DNA of 64,000 bases. It comes from Mesotaenium endlicherianum. Its lineage: Eukaryota; Streptophyta; Zygnematophyceae; Zygnematales; Mesotaeniaceae. A model generated the notes under the pieces. It did not search any database. It had not been told where the DNA came from and saw only the letters and a list, made by a program, of their open reading frames with translations. The position numbers were made by a program, and so were the translations under genes. This document shows, piece after piece, positions 8,443 through 18,037 of this stretch (the first letter of the stretch is position 1; each line of letters starts with the position of its first letter). The stretch lies in contig WELA01005894.1 of NCBI GenBank assembly GCA_009602735.1, positions 1-64,000 of the forward strand. The letters run 5' to 3'.

Positions 8443-9039
8443 TTACTCCAATAATCCCTTTAGCTGATTGATAAATGTTGTGGTATTGTAATCGGCAATG
8501 CCTTCGTGTTTTAAAACCACCTTACCCTCTTTGTCCAGTACCACGGTTGTCGGCAATGTGCCACTGTAAATTTCAGCCGGCACGGTTCCGGCTTTGGTAA
8601 GCAAGGGCATTGTATAATGGTTGTTTTGTAAATAGCTTTTTGCCTTTGCCGTATCCTCGTCTTCATTGATAAACAAAAAGACAAAACGCTTATCATCTTT
8701 TAACTGGTTGTACAAGTCGTTGAGCGATGGCATCTCTGCCCTGCACGGTGGACACCAAGTAGCCCAGAAGTTAATGAACACCACTTTCCCTTTTAAACCG
8801 GCAACAGAAGATACATCGCCATTTTCCGTCCGAAAATCAAAGGAAACATTTGCCGCTTGTACTTTTCCATTCAAAGCTTCTTTTTTGATTTCTGCCCGGA
8901 ACAATCCAACAGATATCAATTGTTTCAGCACCCATGATTTTGCATCAGGACTAAACAGCAACAGCAGCAGCAAGCCAACAAAAACAAGATTGCCTGCTTT
9001 TCCAATGTTCCTTTTGCTAATAAATTGTTTCATACGCAT
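8443..9039 (-). CDS. Membrane-anchored TlpA-like thioredoxin
   Basis: About 198 residues: a short cytoplasmic start, one membrane segment (LVFVGLLLLLLFSPDA) and a periplasmic thioredoxin domain with WCPPC. The region VSFDFRTENGDVSS before it is the usual TlpA entry strand. The frame is open to 9081, but that start would overlap the adaptor gene by 14 bp; ATG at 9039 or 9033 is more likely. It lies in the efflux operon between the RND adaptor and the lipoprotein thioredoxin. Role as for the neighbour: extracytoplasmic thiol reduction. Confidence 0.86.
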   Translation of the reverse strand: MRMKQFISKRNIGKAGNLVFVGLLLLLLFSPDAKSWVLKQLISVGLFRAEIKKEALNGKVQAANVSFDFRTENGDVSSVAGLKGKVVFINFWATWCPPCRAEMPSLNDLYNQLKDDKRFVFLFINEDEDTAKAKSYLQNNHYTMPLLTKAGTVPAEIYSGTLPTTVVLDKEGKVVLKHEGIADYNTTTFINQLKGLLE

Positions 9040-9067
9040 AAGTAGATTTTTCAAGGTTTTTGGGGGC

Positions 9068-10159
9068 TCATTTTTGCCCAATCTTTGTGCCTTCCTTTAT
9101 CTCTTCGCTGCCTTTTAACAGGATTTGGTCGCCGGGGCTAAGGTTGCCGAAAACTTCTATTAGTGTGTCTTTTGTTATACCAATTGTGACCGGTATTCTC
9201 TTGGCCTGATTGTTTTCGTTCTTCACGACAAACACACCGGCTTGTGACTGTACCACGCTGCTGACAGGTGCCCACAGCGTGGACTGTGGCCGTTGCAATT
9301 GAACGGTAACTTTTGCATACTGGCCGGAACGCAACAAACTATTTGCATTGTCAATATCAAATTCAGCCAGTAAAGATTTTGTTTGGGGATCCAAAGCGCC
9401 GCTGTTTCTGGACAGGGTGGCGGTAAATGTTTTACCGGGGTAGTCAATTAAGGTAAATGTTGCTTTTGTTCCTGCTGCCAGCGATTGTGCCTGCTTTTCA
9501 GGAATGGCTACGAGTAATCGCAGTTTGCTTTCCTGTGTTAACTGAAATAAAGGTTGCCCACTCATACCATTCTCGCCTACCAGTGCTCCTTCCGAAACAA
9601 ACCGTCCTGTAATCACTCCATTAAAAGGAGCTGTTATTCGGAGATAGCGTTGTATTTGACCGCTGGCTGCCGCTTCGGAACGGCTGCTGTGATACGCTGC
9701 ACTGTCGCCTAAGTATTGTGCGTAGGCTCTTTCCAGTTCGATTGTGGCGACCGCTCCGTTTTTCTTTGCCGCTTCTTTTAAGCGCTGATAGGATTGCTTG
9801 CTAAAAAGAAATTTCTGGTATGTTGAACTGGTAGTGGATGTTTTGGCCGCATACTGTGCGCCAATTTCAGGTGCTTCCAGTTGTGCCAACAATTGTCCCT
9901 TGCGAACATAGCTGCCTCTATCCACATACAGCTTCTTGATGAAGCCCTTTACTTTAGGATAAATGTTTACTTCTTCGTAAGGCTTTAATTCTCCCGGTAA
10001 GGTGACGGTAAAGGAAGGCCGGTCGGACAAGACGACGGCCAGTTTAATGGCCGGCCTGGCCTTATTCGTAACAGCCTCTTTTGCCTTTTCCTTTTCTTCA
10101 GAGCAATTTTGAAAGAACGTTACTATCGCTATCAATGACAATAAATAGAACAAGCGCAT
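9068..10159 (-). CDS. RND efflux periplasmic adaptor (HlyD/AcrA family) lipoprotein
   Basis: A 363-residue membrane-fusion protein. The lipobox at FFQNC (C19) anchors it; the barrel-sandwich hybrid domain is split around a helical hairpin (YVRKGQLLAQLEAPEIG ... LRITAPFNGVITGRFV), followed by beta-barrel and membrane-proximal domains. It joins the RND pump (gene upstream, 1-bp TAATG overlap) to the TolC-like protein. The hairpin is short. Substrate not deducible; the AcrB-type pump suggests drugs or lipids more than metal ions. Confidence 0.92.
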   Translation of the reverse strand: MRLFYLLSLIAIVTFFQNCSEEKEKAKEAVTNKARPAIKLAVVLSDRPSFTVTLPGELKPYEEVNIYPKVKGFIKKLYVDRGSYVRKGQLLAQLEAPEIGAQYAAKTSTTSSTYQKFLFSKQSYQRLKEAAKKNGAVATIELERAYAQYLGDSAAYHSSRSEAAASGQIQRYLRITAPFNGVITGRFVSEGALVGENGMSGQPLFQLTQESKLRLLVAIPEKQAQSLAAGTKATFTLIDYPGKTFTATLSRNSGALDPQTKSLLAEFDIDNANSLLRSGQYAKVTVQLQRPQSTLWAPVSSVVQSQAGVFVVKNENNQAKRIPVTIGITKDTLIEVFGNLSPGDQILLKGSEEIKEGTKIGQK

Positions 10160-13100
10160 TATTGTAAAATTTTAGTGGAAGGGTTAACAAGTAAGTTTTC
10201 TTTAGCTGCAAAGCGACTGGTTGCATCGTCAGGGTCAAGGGAAACACTTTGCAGACTTGCTTTTTTGCGAACAACTACAAATAAATGAGGAAGCACCAGT
10301 AAGGTAGTAAAGGTGGACATTAGTAAACCGCCAATGACGGACTGGCCCAATGGAGCCACCTGCTCGCCGCCTTCGCCCAGGCCGGCTGCCATCGGAATCA
10401 TACCGGCAATCATGGCCAGCGTGGTCATAATGATGGGACGCAACCGTGAGGAAGCAGCCAGTATTGCTGCCACACCTACGTCAACTTTATGGTGGAAACG
10501 GCTGCGTTCGGCGTGGTCGGCCAATAAAAACGCATTGGAGACCGATACGCCTACCGACATAATAATGCCCATGTACGATTGCAGGTTCAGCGTGCTGCCG
10601 AAGGCTAACAGCATCAGCAAGCTCCCTGCAATGACGGCGGGTATCACAGACAGTATCATGCCTGCCAAAGCAAAAGACTGGTAGTACGCCGCCAGCATCA
10701 GAAAGATGACCACAATGGCAATGACCAAGCCGGTTTTCAAACCATCCAGCGTATCGGCAAGCAATTGCAATTGCCCTTGAATGGAAACAATCACACCTTT
10801 GGGCTTTTCTCCGGCTTGCACAAGGGCCTTTTTAACTGCCGTGTTTGCGCTGCCTAAATCTTTATTGTGGACATTGGCAGCAATGGTCACATATCGGTTA
10901 GCACCCTGACGGTTCACCTGTCCTGGTTCCTCGCCAAATGAAATGGCTTCAATATCATCTAAAATAGGTCTTGCCTGGCCGGCTTTTAGTGGCAGCATCT
11001 TTAATTCATCTACCGCCTGCATACTGGCTTCGGGCACTTGCACCTGCACCTGGAAAATTAATCCAGATTTTGGGTCCCGCCATAAGGTCTTGTTCACAAA
11101 ACGAGTGGAGGAGGTTGCCATTGTAATCACCTGCGTCACGTCCTGCATGGTCAGGCCAAACTGGGCGGCCCGTTCCCGGTCCACTTCAATTTGCAAACTT
11201 GGATAGTGTACCGCCTCTTCTATTCGCACATCCCGGAAAAATGCATTCTGCTTTAAGGCTGCCTCAATCTTCTTTGCATAGCCTTCTGCTCCTGGCAACT
11301 GAGGCGCAGCTATCCGGATCTGCACCGGTGTGTTCGTGCCTTGGCTCATGATTTTTTCCACCAACTCAATGGGTTCAAAAGAGATTTGCAATTCAGGGTA
11401 TTCCTTCTTTACTCTCCGGCGGATGGTTTCTTTCAACTTCTCAACAGGTGTAGTCAATGTTTCTTTATTGAGCGATACTTGCAATACAGCTTCCTGCGAA
11501 CCACTCGTGAACAAAAAAATGGGATTGATGGCCGTGCCGGATGGTTGCGTGCCAACGAAGGCCGAGGATATGGCAACAGCACCGTTGGTTTCCGTTGAAA
11601 TGATTTCTGTTAACTTATGCAGGTATTCCTCTGTTTTCTCAAGCCGTGTGCCGGCAGGTGCTACTATGCGCAGTTGCAAGTCGCTTGTTCCACCGTTTGG
11701 CATAATATCGGTTCCTATCGTCATAAAACCAACTGCAACCAACCCTATTACTACAATGGCATACGTAGTAATCACGGTTTTTTTATTGCGCTGAAAAGAG
11801 CGGGTAAGAACCAGATAACGTTTTTTGAATTTTTCAAACCTTGAGAGTTTTATTTTACCGTTTCTATTCACCCGATGTTCGTGTGTCTTTGTTTTCATCA
11901 ACCAGTTTGCCATGACTGGCACAAAGGTTTGCGAGAAGAGAAAAGAAGCAATCATAGAAAATCCCACCGCCAGCGATAGCGGAAGAAACATGTCTTTTGG
12001 TATGCCTGACATAATGAAGGAAGGAAGCAAAACCGAAAGAACACAAAGCAAAATTAGGAGCTTGGGAATAGAGATTTCCAGAAGTGCATCAACGATTGCT
12101 CTGGCCTTTGTTTTACCTCTTTCAAAATGCTGGTGAATATTTTCGATGGTTACGGTGGCTTCATCCACCAGGATACCGATGGCCAGCGCAAGACCACTTA
12201 AGGTCATGATATTGACGGTTTGTCCAAACGCATAAAGCAACAGCACCGCCGATAAAACGGAGATGGGGATAGTGAGAACAACAATCAATGCGCCTCTTGT
12301 ATCACCCAAAAAAAGCAAGACCATCAAACCGGTTAGAATGGCACCCAAAATGCCTTCATGAATGAGGTTTTTGATAGAGCGTTCAATGTAAACCGACTGG
12401 TCGAATACATAATTAATCTTTACATCATCCGGAAGACTTTCTTTTAGAGTTGGCAGGGCCTGTTTTAAATTCTCCACCACTTTCAGTGTGGAAGCGTCGG
12501 CTTTCTTAATTACCGGCAAATACACCGAACGCTTGCCGTTAACGATAGCATAACCGGTGGTAATGTCAGCGCCGTCTTCCACGGTAGCGATGTCTTTGAT
12601 AAAGACCGTAGCAGCACCTTCTGTCTTTACCGGAAGATTTAGAAACTCTTCGGGCCCTTTCACCATAGAGTTTACGGGGCTCATGTAATTCTTCTCGCCA
12701 ATGCGAACGTTTCCGGCCGCCGAAGGAAGATTGTTTTTTGCGATAGCCGTCATTACCTGTTCTTCCGACAAGCCGTAGGACCGCATTTGGTCGGGATTAA
12801 CTTTCACTACAATAGAACGAATGTTGCCTCCAAAGGGTGCTGGTGCAGTGATACCGGGAATAGTGACAAACATGGGACGAATTCTTGTCAGCACCAGGTT
12901 TTGAATTTCACTGATGGAGCGTTTATCGCTTTCAAATACTAACTGTCCAATGGGCAAGGCGCTGCCATCAAAACGAACGACTTGCGGCGGTACAGAACCG
13001 GGTGGCAAAAATCCCATCGCCCTGGATACCTGTGTGGAAACTTCTGCTGCTGCCTGGGCCATATCGGCGCCGGGGTAAAATGAAAGTTTCATGAGCGTAA

Positions 13101-13362
13101 AGCCCTGAATGCTTTTAAACTCTATGTCCTTCACACCACTGACAAAGACCAAGACCTTTTGAAATTCATTGGCCATAAAACCATCCATGTATGCAGGTGT
13201 CAGTCCGCCATAAGGCATGGCGATATAAATGGCAGGACTTTCGATTTTGGGGAATATATCCACGTTAATTTTTCGAACCACAAAAAATGAGAAATACCCA
13301 ATCGCCATGACCAACACAATGACGGCAATTGGTTTTCGAAGGGCTAATCGAATAATGTTCAT
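10159..13362 (-). CDS. RND efflux transporter, AcrB/HAE-type
   Basis: A 1067-residue inner-membrane pump with two repeats of six helices and two large periplasmic loops. In helix 4 the proton-relay motif is GILVDEATVTIENI: one Asp followed by Glu where AcrB has Asp-Asp. This lacks the DFG...DGA signature of metal pumps, so a hydrophobic-compound or multidrug type is favoured. It is flanked by its OMF (13374-14756, 11-bp gap) and adaptor (overlapping by one base), a complete tripartite system in the order OMF-RND-adaptor. Confidence 0.93.
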   Translation of the reverse strand: MNIIRLALRKPIAVIVLVMAIGYFSFFVVRKINVDIFPKIESPAIYIAMPYGGLTPAYMDGFMANEFQKVLVFVSGVKDIEFKSIQGFTLMKLSFYPGADMAQAAAEVSTQVSRAMGFLPPGSVPPQVVRFDGSALPIGQLVFESDKRSISEIQNLVLTRIRPMFVTIPGITAPAPFGGNIRSIVVKVNPDQMRSYGLSEEQVMTAIAKNNLPSAAGNVRIGEKNYMSPVNSMVKGPEEFLNLPVKTEGAATVFIKDIATVEDGADITTGYAIVNGKRSVYLPVIKKADASTLKVVENLKQALPTLKESLPDDVKINYVFDQSVYIERSIKNLIHEGILGAILTGLMVLLFLGDTRGALIVVLTIPISVLSAVLLLYAFGQTVNIMTLSGLALAIGILVDEATVTIENIHQHFERGKTKARAIVDALLEISIPKLLILLCVLSVLLPSFIMSGIPKDMFLPLSLAVGFSMIASFLFSQTFVPVMANWLMKTKTHEHRVNRNGKIKLSRFEKFKKRYLVLTRSFQRNKKTVITTYAIVVIGLVAVGFMTIGTDIMPNGGTSDLQLRIVAPAGTRLEKTEEYLHKLTEIISTETNGAVAISSAFVGTQPSGTAINPIFLFTSGSQEAVLQVSLNKETLTTPVEKLKETIRRRVKKEYPELQISFEPIELVEKIMSQGTNTPVQIRIAAPQLPGAEGYAKKIEAALKQNAFFRDVRIEEAVHYPSLQIEVDRERAAQFGLTMQDVTQVITMATSSTRFVNKTLWRDPKSGLIFQVQVQVPEASMQAVDELKMLPLKAGQARPILDDIEAISFGEEPGQVNRQGANRYVTIAANVHNKDLGSANTAVKKALVQAGEKPKGVIVSIQGQLQLLADTLDGLKTGLVIAIVVIFLMLAAYYQSFALAGMILSVIPAVIAGSLLMLLAFGSTLNLQSYMGIIMSVGVSVSNAFLLADHAERSRFHHKVDVGVAAILAASSRLRPIIMTTLAMIAGMIPMAAGLGEGGEQVAPLGQSVIGGLLMSTFTTLLVLPHLFVVVRKKASLQSVSLDPDDATSRFAAKENLLVNPSTKILQ

Positions 13363-13373
13363 AGTCGTTTGGG

Positions 13374-14756
13374 TTAGGGTTGAATAGCGGTGAGTAATAA
13401 AGAAAGGTTGCCCAGGGCTTCAGACTGCTGGATGAGCTCGTTCCAATAACCATATACCGCAGCAACGTAGTTGCTCTCGGCATCCTGCAGGTTTTTTTGC
13501 AATTGCAGCAGTTCTATCAGGCTTATTAAGCCGGATTGATAACGAACTTCATAAAGTTCATAAGCTTCCTTGGAAGCGTTGAATGAGGCGTTGGCAGCCG
13601 CCAGCTTTTGCCGTTGTTCATCCCAACCGGCTAAAGCCGATGCATATTGAGCATTGAGCTGTATTTTCACGGCATCACGGTCAGCTTTGGCTGAAGCAAT
13701 TACACGTTCAGCAATAGCACGTTTGGTTTTGTTTTGGTAAAGAGAAGAGAAACCCCAGGTTAGTCCTACACCCACAAGGTAATTTCCTGAAGCATTGTTC
13801 CAAGGGGCGGCAATACCTTTATTAACCGAACCGTCTGTTTGGATGCCAGAACCCTTTAACCCTACACCGGCCAACAAACCAACAGAAGGATAGCGTTCTG
13901 CTTTAATGGCTTCTTTTTCGGCTTCTGCAAAACGAATGCGTTCATTCAACACCTGCAAATAAGGATGATTTTGAAGCGCTTCGCCTGTACCAATGACCGT
14001 TTGTTGAAACCGGTAATACACAGAAGTATCGAGGTCCGAAAAAGGTATATTCTCTCCGATGAACGAGGACAATTGTATAAGCTGTGTCTTTAAAATTGCC
14101 TGTTGTTCGTGTTCCTTAGCAATAGATTGCAGTAAGGCTGATTTTAGCAGCAGCGTATCGGCTCCGGGTCGCAAGCCTGCACTGGCCTGAGACTGTATCA
14201 GGCTGAATAATTCAGCCAGTCGTTTTGTATCCGCAGCAACTATTTCCAGTGCAGCCTTGCTGCTTAACGCTGCAAAATAGATGCGGGTTACGGCGGATAA
14301 CATCTGCCATTCTTCCTGCTTTAGTGCATTTGTGCTTAACCGGATAGCGGCATCGGCCACGTCTAATTTCTTTTGCTCTCTTCCGAATTGCATGAAATTC
14401 CACTGCAATACGGCGGAAGCGTACAAATTAGAACCGGCAGTTTTCTCAAGAATGGGTTTATTGCTACCGCTGATGGTGTAAATTCCCGGCAAGGGGAAGA
14501 ACGAGCCGGGCACATTCTGAACCGACCCATAGCTTTGCTGGGCCTGTATGTTTATTTCCGGCAGGAACTGTTGCTTTATTAATTCCTTTTTTAGTTCCTG
14601 CTCTTCTATCAATTGTTTTTTCGAAGTAAGAGAAGGGTATTGCTGCAATGTTTTTTGCCATACCTTCTGAAGTGTATAAGTCCGTTTCTGTGCAAATACA
14701 ACGGTATGATGCAGCAACCCAAAGGCAGTTGCCCACACAACGATTTTTTTCATCAT
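13374..14756 (-). CDS. TolC-family outer-membrane efflux protein
   Basis: A 460-residue OMF with a signal peptide (cleavage near VFA-QK), then two structural repeats of long amphipathic helices and short strands. Typical pieces are LYEVRYQSGLISLIELLQLQ in the second half and the strand-rich VGLTWGFSSLY. It would form the outer-membrane duct for the RND pump just downstream. It is preceded by a small protein gene (14839-15258) on the same strand after an 82-bp gap. Confidence 0.92.
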   Translation of the reverse strand: MMKKIVVWATAFGLLHHTVVFAQKRTYTLQKVWQKTLQQYPSLTSKKQLIEEQELKKELIKQQFLPEINIQAQQSYGSVQNVPGSFFPLPGIYTISGSNKPILEKTAGSNLYASAVLQWNFMQFGREQKKLDVADAAIRLSTNALKQEEWQMLSAVTRIYFAALSSKAALEIVAADTKRLAELFSLIQSQASAGLRPGADTLLLKSALLQSIAKEHEQQAILKTQLIQLSSFIGENIPFSDLDTSVYYRFQQTVIGTGEALQNHPYLQVLNERIRFAEAEKEAIKAERYPSVGLLAGVGLKGSGIQTDGSVNKGIAAPWNNASGNYLVGVGLTWGFSSLYQNKTKRAIAERVIASAKADRDAVKIQLNAQYASALAGWDEQRQKLAAANASFNASKEAYELYEVRYQSGLISLIELLQLQKNLQDAESNYVAAVYGYWNELIQQSEALGNLSLLLTAIQP

Positions 14757-14838
14757 TTTCTTTCTGAGTGAAATGGAATAGAAATAATTAGCTGCAGAGT
14801 GCAGCAGACAATAATTAACCGGAGAGAAGGAAAGAAAA

Positions 14839-15258
14839 TCAGATGAGAAGACGGCGGTGTTGCAAGAAAAGAGGAAGGGAAGAAAGCTTTATAGAACCAG
14901 AAGGATAAACGTGTGCATCTAAGCTGCTGAGGTAATGATGTATCGAAAAGCCGGATTGCTGGTTGTAAATAGTAAGGAGAGTTGAAGCAGGCTTTGTTTG
15001 CTTTAATTTGGCGGCTTCAACCAAAACAACCTTTTTTTTGATAGAACAACACGAAGCAGCCTTGTAGTTCGTATTTGTAATGGTTTGTGCTTTTGTTCCT
15101 TTCTGAAAGGTAATAGATGAACCTGCATTGGTCTGTAGGAAACGCTTTAGAGGACACGAAACCACTAAAAGTAAAACGGCAAGCACAAATATCATCGCAG
15201 AAGAAACCTTTCTGCCGTTGTGATAAAGTGTATTCGTACCTGCTTTCATGTTTTGCAA
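14839..15258 (-). CDS. Small single-span protein, unknown function
   Basis: A 139-residue protein I do not recognise by name. It has a basic N-terminus, one membrane segment (about 20-37) ending VVSCPLKRFL, a Ser/Thr/Lys-rich middle with an adjacent cysteine pair (SCCSIKKK), and a Leu-rich end LPLFLQHRRLLI. The cysteine in VVSC could act as a lipobox. It precedes the OMF-RND-adaptor operon on the same strand, the place where similar small proteins lead metal or multidrug efflux operons in Bacteroidota. It could sense the substrate or be a leader gene; that is inference. Confidence 0.6.
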   Translation of the reverse strand: MQNMKAGTNTLYHNGRKVSSAMIFVLAVLLLVVSCPLKRFLQTNAGSSITFQKGTKAQTITNTNYKAASCCSIKKKVVLVEAAKLKQTKPASTLLTIYNQQSGFSIHHYLSSLDAHVYPSGSIKLSSLPLFLQHRRLLI

Positions 15259-15329
15259 AATAAAAGGAACAATTACAAATAGAGAAAATTCTCTTTATAA
15301 TAACTTGTTAACACAACTGCTTCACAGGG

Positions 15330-15866
15330 CTAATGTGGCAGCTTTTCCCTAAAATAGCCGTACATCCACGTACCTGCAATGGCACTTAGCAGCACCACAG
15401 CAATCACCAGAAAACCGGCACCAATCTGGGCAAACAAGGGCCCGGGGCAAGCACCGGTCATGGCCCAACCCAAACCGAATATCAATCCGCCAATGATTTG
15501 CCCTTTGTTGAACTTCTTTGGGTGAAATTCTATCTTCTCACCATAGATGGTTTTTTTGTTGTATTTCTTAATCAACCATACAGAAATCATTCCCACAACA
15601 ATGGCTGTTCCAATCACCCCATACATGTGAAAGCTTTGCAGGCGGAACATTTCCTGAATGCGGAACCAGGAAATGATTTCTGCCTTGGTAAAAGCTATGC
15701 CGAAGATGATACCCACCATAGCGTATTTCAAATTGTGATACCACTTATGCTTTAAATGCGAGTCGTTCACACACATGGTGTCCAACGCTCTTGCCTCGTA
15801 ATCAGTGTCTATTACCGTTTGCTCGTTTGCAAGGGTTGTCGGTCTTTTGCTTAATACTTCAGCCAT
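15330..15866 (-). CDS. YeeE/YedE-family thiosulfate permease half (DUF6691 type)
   Basis: A 178-residue membrane protein with a soluble N-terminal stretch of about 45 residues, then four or five helices. It has the permease motif AMTGACPGPLFAQIG, whose cysteine is the kind that relays thiosulfate in YeeE/TsuA. With the neighbouring half (15886-16455) it forms a split YeeE/YedE transporter, as usual in Bacteroidota. The 19-bp gap indicates co-transcription from the promoter with the operator at 16498. Confidence 0.88.
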   Translation of the reverse strand: MAEVLSKRPTTLANEQTVIDTDYEARALDTMCVNDSHLKHKWYHNLKYAMVGIIFGIAFTKAEIISWFRIQEMFRLQSFHMYGVIGTAIVVGMISVWLIKKYNKKTIYGEKIEFHPKKFNKGQIIGGLIFGLGWAMTGACPGPLFAQIGAGFLVIAVVLLSAIAGTWMYGYFREKLPH

Positions 15867-15885
15867 TTCTTTTATCTTTTGTGAT

Positions 15886-16455
15886 TTACAAGCTAAGGAT
15901 ATAAGGTAAAATCAAATTGGCCATAATGAAACCACCCGCCATGAAACTTGCTGTGGCAATCAGAGAAGGCACCTGCAGGTCACTAATGCCCATAATGGCA
16001 TGACCGCTGGTGCAGCCACCTGCATAGCGGGCACCAAAGCCCACCAGAAAGCCACCTCCTACCAGCATGATAAAGCCTCGCATAGTGGTTAAACTTTTAA
16101 AGCTAAATAGCTCCCGGGGCAAAAGCCTGGAATGATCTTCAATGCCGTAAGCTTTCAATTCAGACAGTAAGCCCGGCGCTACTTTCACCGGTTCAGAACT
16201 TGATAAAAAATGGGTTGCCAGCAGAGCGCCTATGATAATGCCGCCCACAAAGAAGAAATTCCATACCTCTTTTTTCCAATCATACTTGAAAAATTTTATG
16301 TTGGCTGGCAAACAGGCTGCACAGGCATGGCGCAGGTTGGCAGAAATGCCAAAGTGCTTGTTTCCTAAAATTAATAGTGCGGGCACGGTCAAGCCAATAA
16401 TTGCTCCGGCTACATACCATGGCCACGGTTGCTTTAGTAATTCCATCATACGCAA
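15886..16455 (-). CDS. YeeE/YedE-family thiosulfate permease half
   Basis: A 189-residue membrane protein with the motif [19 protein letters not shown] near residue 142-160; C148 is the expected thiosulfate-contacting cysteine of the family. An additional CAAC pair lies at 45-48. It pairs with the DUF6691-type half directly downstream. Its start has a Crp-type palindrome 43 bp upstream, and its upstream neighbour is a thiosulfate dehydrogenase-like cytochrome, so thiosulfate is the probable substrate. Confidence 0.9.
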   Translation of the reverse strand: MRMMELLKQPWPWYVAGAIIGLTVPALLILGNKHFGISANLRHACAACLPANIKFFKYDWKKEVWNFFFVGGIIIGALLATHFLSSSEPVKVAPGLLSELKAYGIEDHSRLLPRELFSFKSLTTMRGFIMLVGGGFLVGFGARYAGGCTSGHAIMGISDLQVPSLIATASFMAGGFIMANLILPYILSL

Positions 16456-16497
16456 AATAATTCAGTTGCAAAATTGTTGAAAGTGGAAATGCCTTTT

Positions 16498-16513
16498 CGT
16501 GACTTACATCACG
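16498..16513. promoter_or_regulatory. Crp-type operator, YeeE/YedE pair
   Basis: CGTGA-CTTACA-TCACG, a perfect 5-bp-arm palindrome, lies 43 bp from the start of the first YeeE half and between that gene and tsdA. Confidence 0.78.
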
Positions 16514-16534
16514 ATAGTATAATTCAGTGTTATT

Positions 16535-17539
16535 TTAATGAGTTCTGTAGGTTATCGTTTTCCACATCTCAATAGGTTTAAAAGGACCAAACTTGTGTTG
16601 CTGTTTCGAAAAGGGATCTGCATAAGGACCAAAGGGGAAATCAATTGGTTTTTTCGCTTCGTCCGGCCAGTCACTATGTTGGTCTTTGTGTGGCCTGGGT
16701 TGTGAATTTACAAATGCTGCAACATCCCAGGCTTCTTCCAGGGAAAGGACCGGATTTTGATGACTGGCTTGATGAAAAGGCATATTGTTTTTAACGAACG
16801 AAGCGAAACCGGAAAGCCGGTATAAACCAGCACCGTCATTATAGCTGTGGGCACCCCACAATGGCGGGATTGCATATGTAAAGCCATCCGGACTTAACTG
16901 GCCTTCGCCATGCGCTCCATGACAACTTTGACATTTGTTGAGGTAAACCTGTTTGCCGTTTTCAGTACTTGCAGCCCTGTCTAAAAAGGGCAGCTTTTCC
17001 AATCCGGAGCCATAGGGCTTCTTGCCTTTAGGCACATCTTTGTCAAGCCATTTCAGGTAAGTGTAAATAGCTTGCATTTCCCGGCTGCTGGTATCAATGG
17101 GCTTTCCGTTCAGGCTTCTTTCAAAACAGTCGTTCACCCGTTGGTAAACATCTTCTATTGTCCCGCTTCGTTGCCGTAGTTTTGGATAAGTAGAATACAC
17201 AGCACCAAAATTATTACCCCATGGTTTCCTGCCGGCATCCAAATGACAGTTCTGGCAGTTCATGCCATTGCTAATATGCAGAACAGAGCCTTTCGGTCCG
17301 AAATAGCTTCCTGTATGGGCAATCAGCTCTTCGCCATAGATAATCATTTCCCTTTCTTTACCCTTTGTTATCTGGTCAGTGTATAGGCTTGGAGCAATCC
17401 AGGTACTGTCTGCAGGTTCATGTGGCATACCTGTCTTATGCTTCTCGTAACTGATGATTTCCTGCAGCGTAACCATAGCTACGACAACCAACAACACTAC
17501 CGCCGGCCAATTTGATTTCAATACTTTCATCGTAAGCAT
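16535..17539 (-). CDS. tsdA: Dihaem cytochrome c, thiosulfate dehydrogenase (TsdA-like)
   Basis: A 334-residue exported protein (N-terminal anchor about 11-28) with two haem c sites, CQNCH (95-99) and CQSCH (203-207). Between them NDCFERSLNG supplies C138; in TsdA a cysteine in this context is the unusual axial ligand of the first haem, where thiosulfate is joined to tetrathionate. M253 in NNMPF is a likely second-haem ligand. The alternative, a SoxXA-like cytochrome, is less likely because of this CFERS motif. It sits among YeeE/YedE, rhodanese and persulfide dioxygenase genes. Start may also be the ATG three codons in. Confidence 0.82.
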   Translation of the reverse strand: MLTMKVLKSNWPAVVLLVVVAMVTLQEIISYEKHKTGMPHEPADSTWIAPSLYTDQITKGKEREMIIYGEELIAHTGSYFGPKGSVLHISNGMNCQNCHLDAGRKPWGNNFGAVYSTYPKLRQRSGTIEDVYQRVNDCFERSLNGKPIDTSSREMQAIYTYLKWLDKDVPKGKKPYGSGLEKLPFLDRAASTENGKQVYLNKCQSCHGAHGEGQLSPDGFTYAIPPLWGAHSYNDGAGLYRLSGFASFVKNNMPFHQASHQNPVLSLEEAWDVAAFVNSQPRPHKDQHSDWPDEAKKPIDFPFGPYADPFSKQQHKFGPFKPIEMWKTITYRTH

Positions 17540-17589
17540 CTCACTTTCTTTAGGTAAAATATTTCCGATTGGCCCTTGTTTGGGAATTA

Positions 17590-17805
17590 TTATGGCTTAC
17601 GCATGGAAGCAGCTTTTTTCTTTCTGAAAGAGCCCAAAAGAACAGCACCCAGCACAGCAAAATACAGGGTGCTGTTCACAGGCTTTGAGCTTATGGGACA
17701 GGTGCCTGAAAGACAGCCTACGTATTTCCAATAGAAGAACCCTGCCAAACTGCCTAAGATAGCGCCAATGAAATACCCTTTATTTCGAAGCATCCACTTC
17801 TTCAT
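17590..17805 (-). CDS. DUF6132-like small membrane protein
   Basis: 71 residues from the ATG at 17805. It has two membrane segments and the cysteine motif VGCLSGTCPISS between them, followed by a tail of basic residues. The longer frame (from 17889) would add 28 residues lacking this character. The start overlaps the end of the upstream small membrane gene by 26 bp. Cysteines facing the periplasmic side near sulfur genes suggest sulfane-sulfur or thiol handling; this is inference. Confidence 0.72.
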   Translation of the reverse strand: MKKWMLRNKGYFIGAILGSLAGFFYWKYVGCLSGTCPISSKPVNSTLYFAVLGAVLLGSFRKKKAASMRKP

Positions 17806-18022
17806 ATTCCACTTCTTTTGTGGCTTGCCTTTTTGAATTAGAAACAGGGCAGCCTGCAGTTCCACAACAACCATAATTGAGCAAAGCACTCAGCAACAGA
17901 AAAACTCCCGCTATTACCAGCAAGGTCTCTCGTTGCCCGACACCTTGTCCCACCGCCACAACTCCTATGAGTAAACGAACTAATCGTAGCCAGTTCCAGT
18001 TGGTCAATATTCTTTCTTTCAT
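17780..18022 (-). CDS. Small membrane protein, DUF2892/YgaP-anchor-like
   Basis: 80 residues: MKERILTNWNWLRLVRLLIG, two short hydrophobic segments and a cysteine cluster CCGTAGCPVS, then a charged tail. The start resembles the membrane anchor part of YgaP-type rhodaneses (DUF2892), here separate from its rhodanese domain. It lies 16 bp after a broken rhodanese gene and overlaps the DUF6132-like gene. The likely role is thiol or sulfane-sulfur traffic at the membrane, by association only. Confidence 0.68.
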   Translation of the reverse strand: MKERILTNWNWLRLVRLLIGVVAVGQGVGQRETLLVIAGVFLLLSALLNYGCCGTAGCPVSNSKRQATKEVEYEEVDASK

Positions 18023-18037
18023 GTTATTGAGATGTTT

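Noticed and set aside
11330-12136. Several + strand open frames inside the AcrB-type pump gene
   Set aside because: They mirror the RND gene, lack start context and have low-complexity composition.
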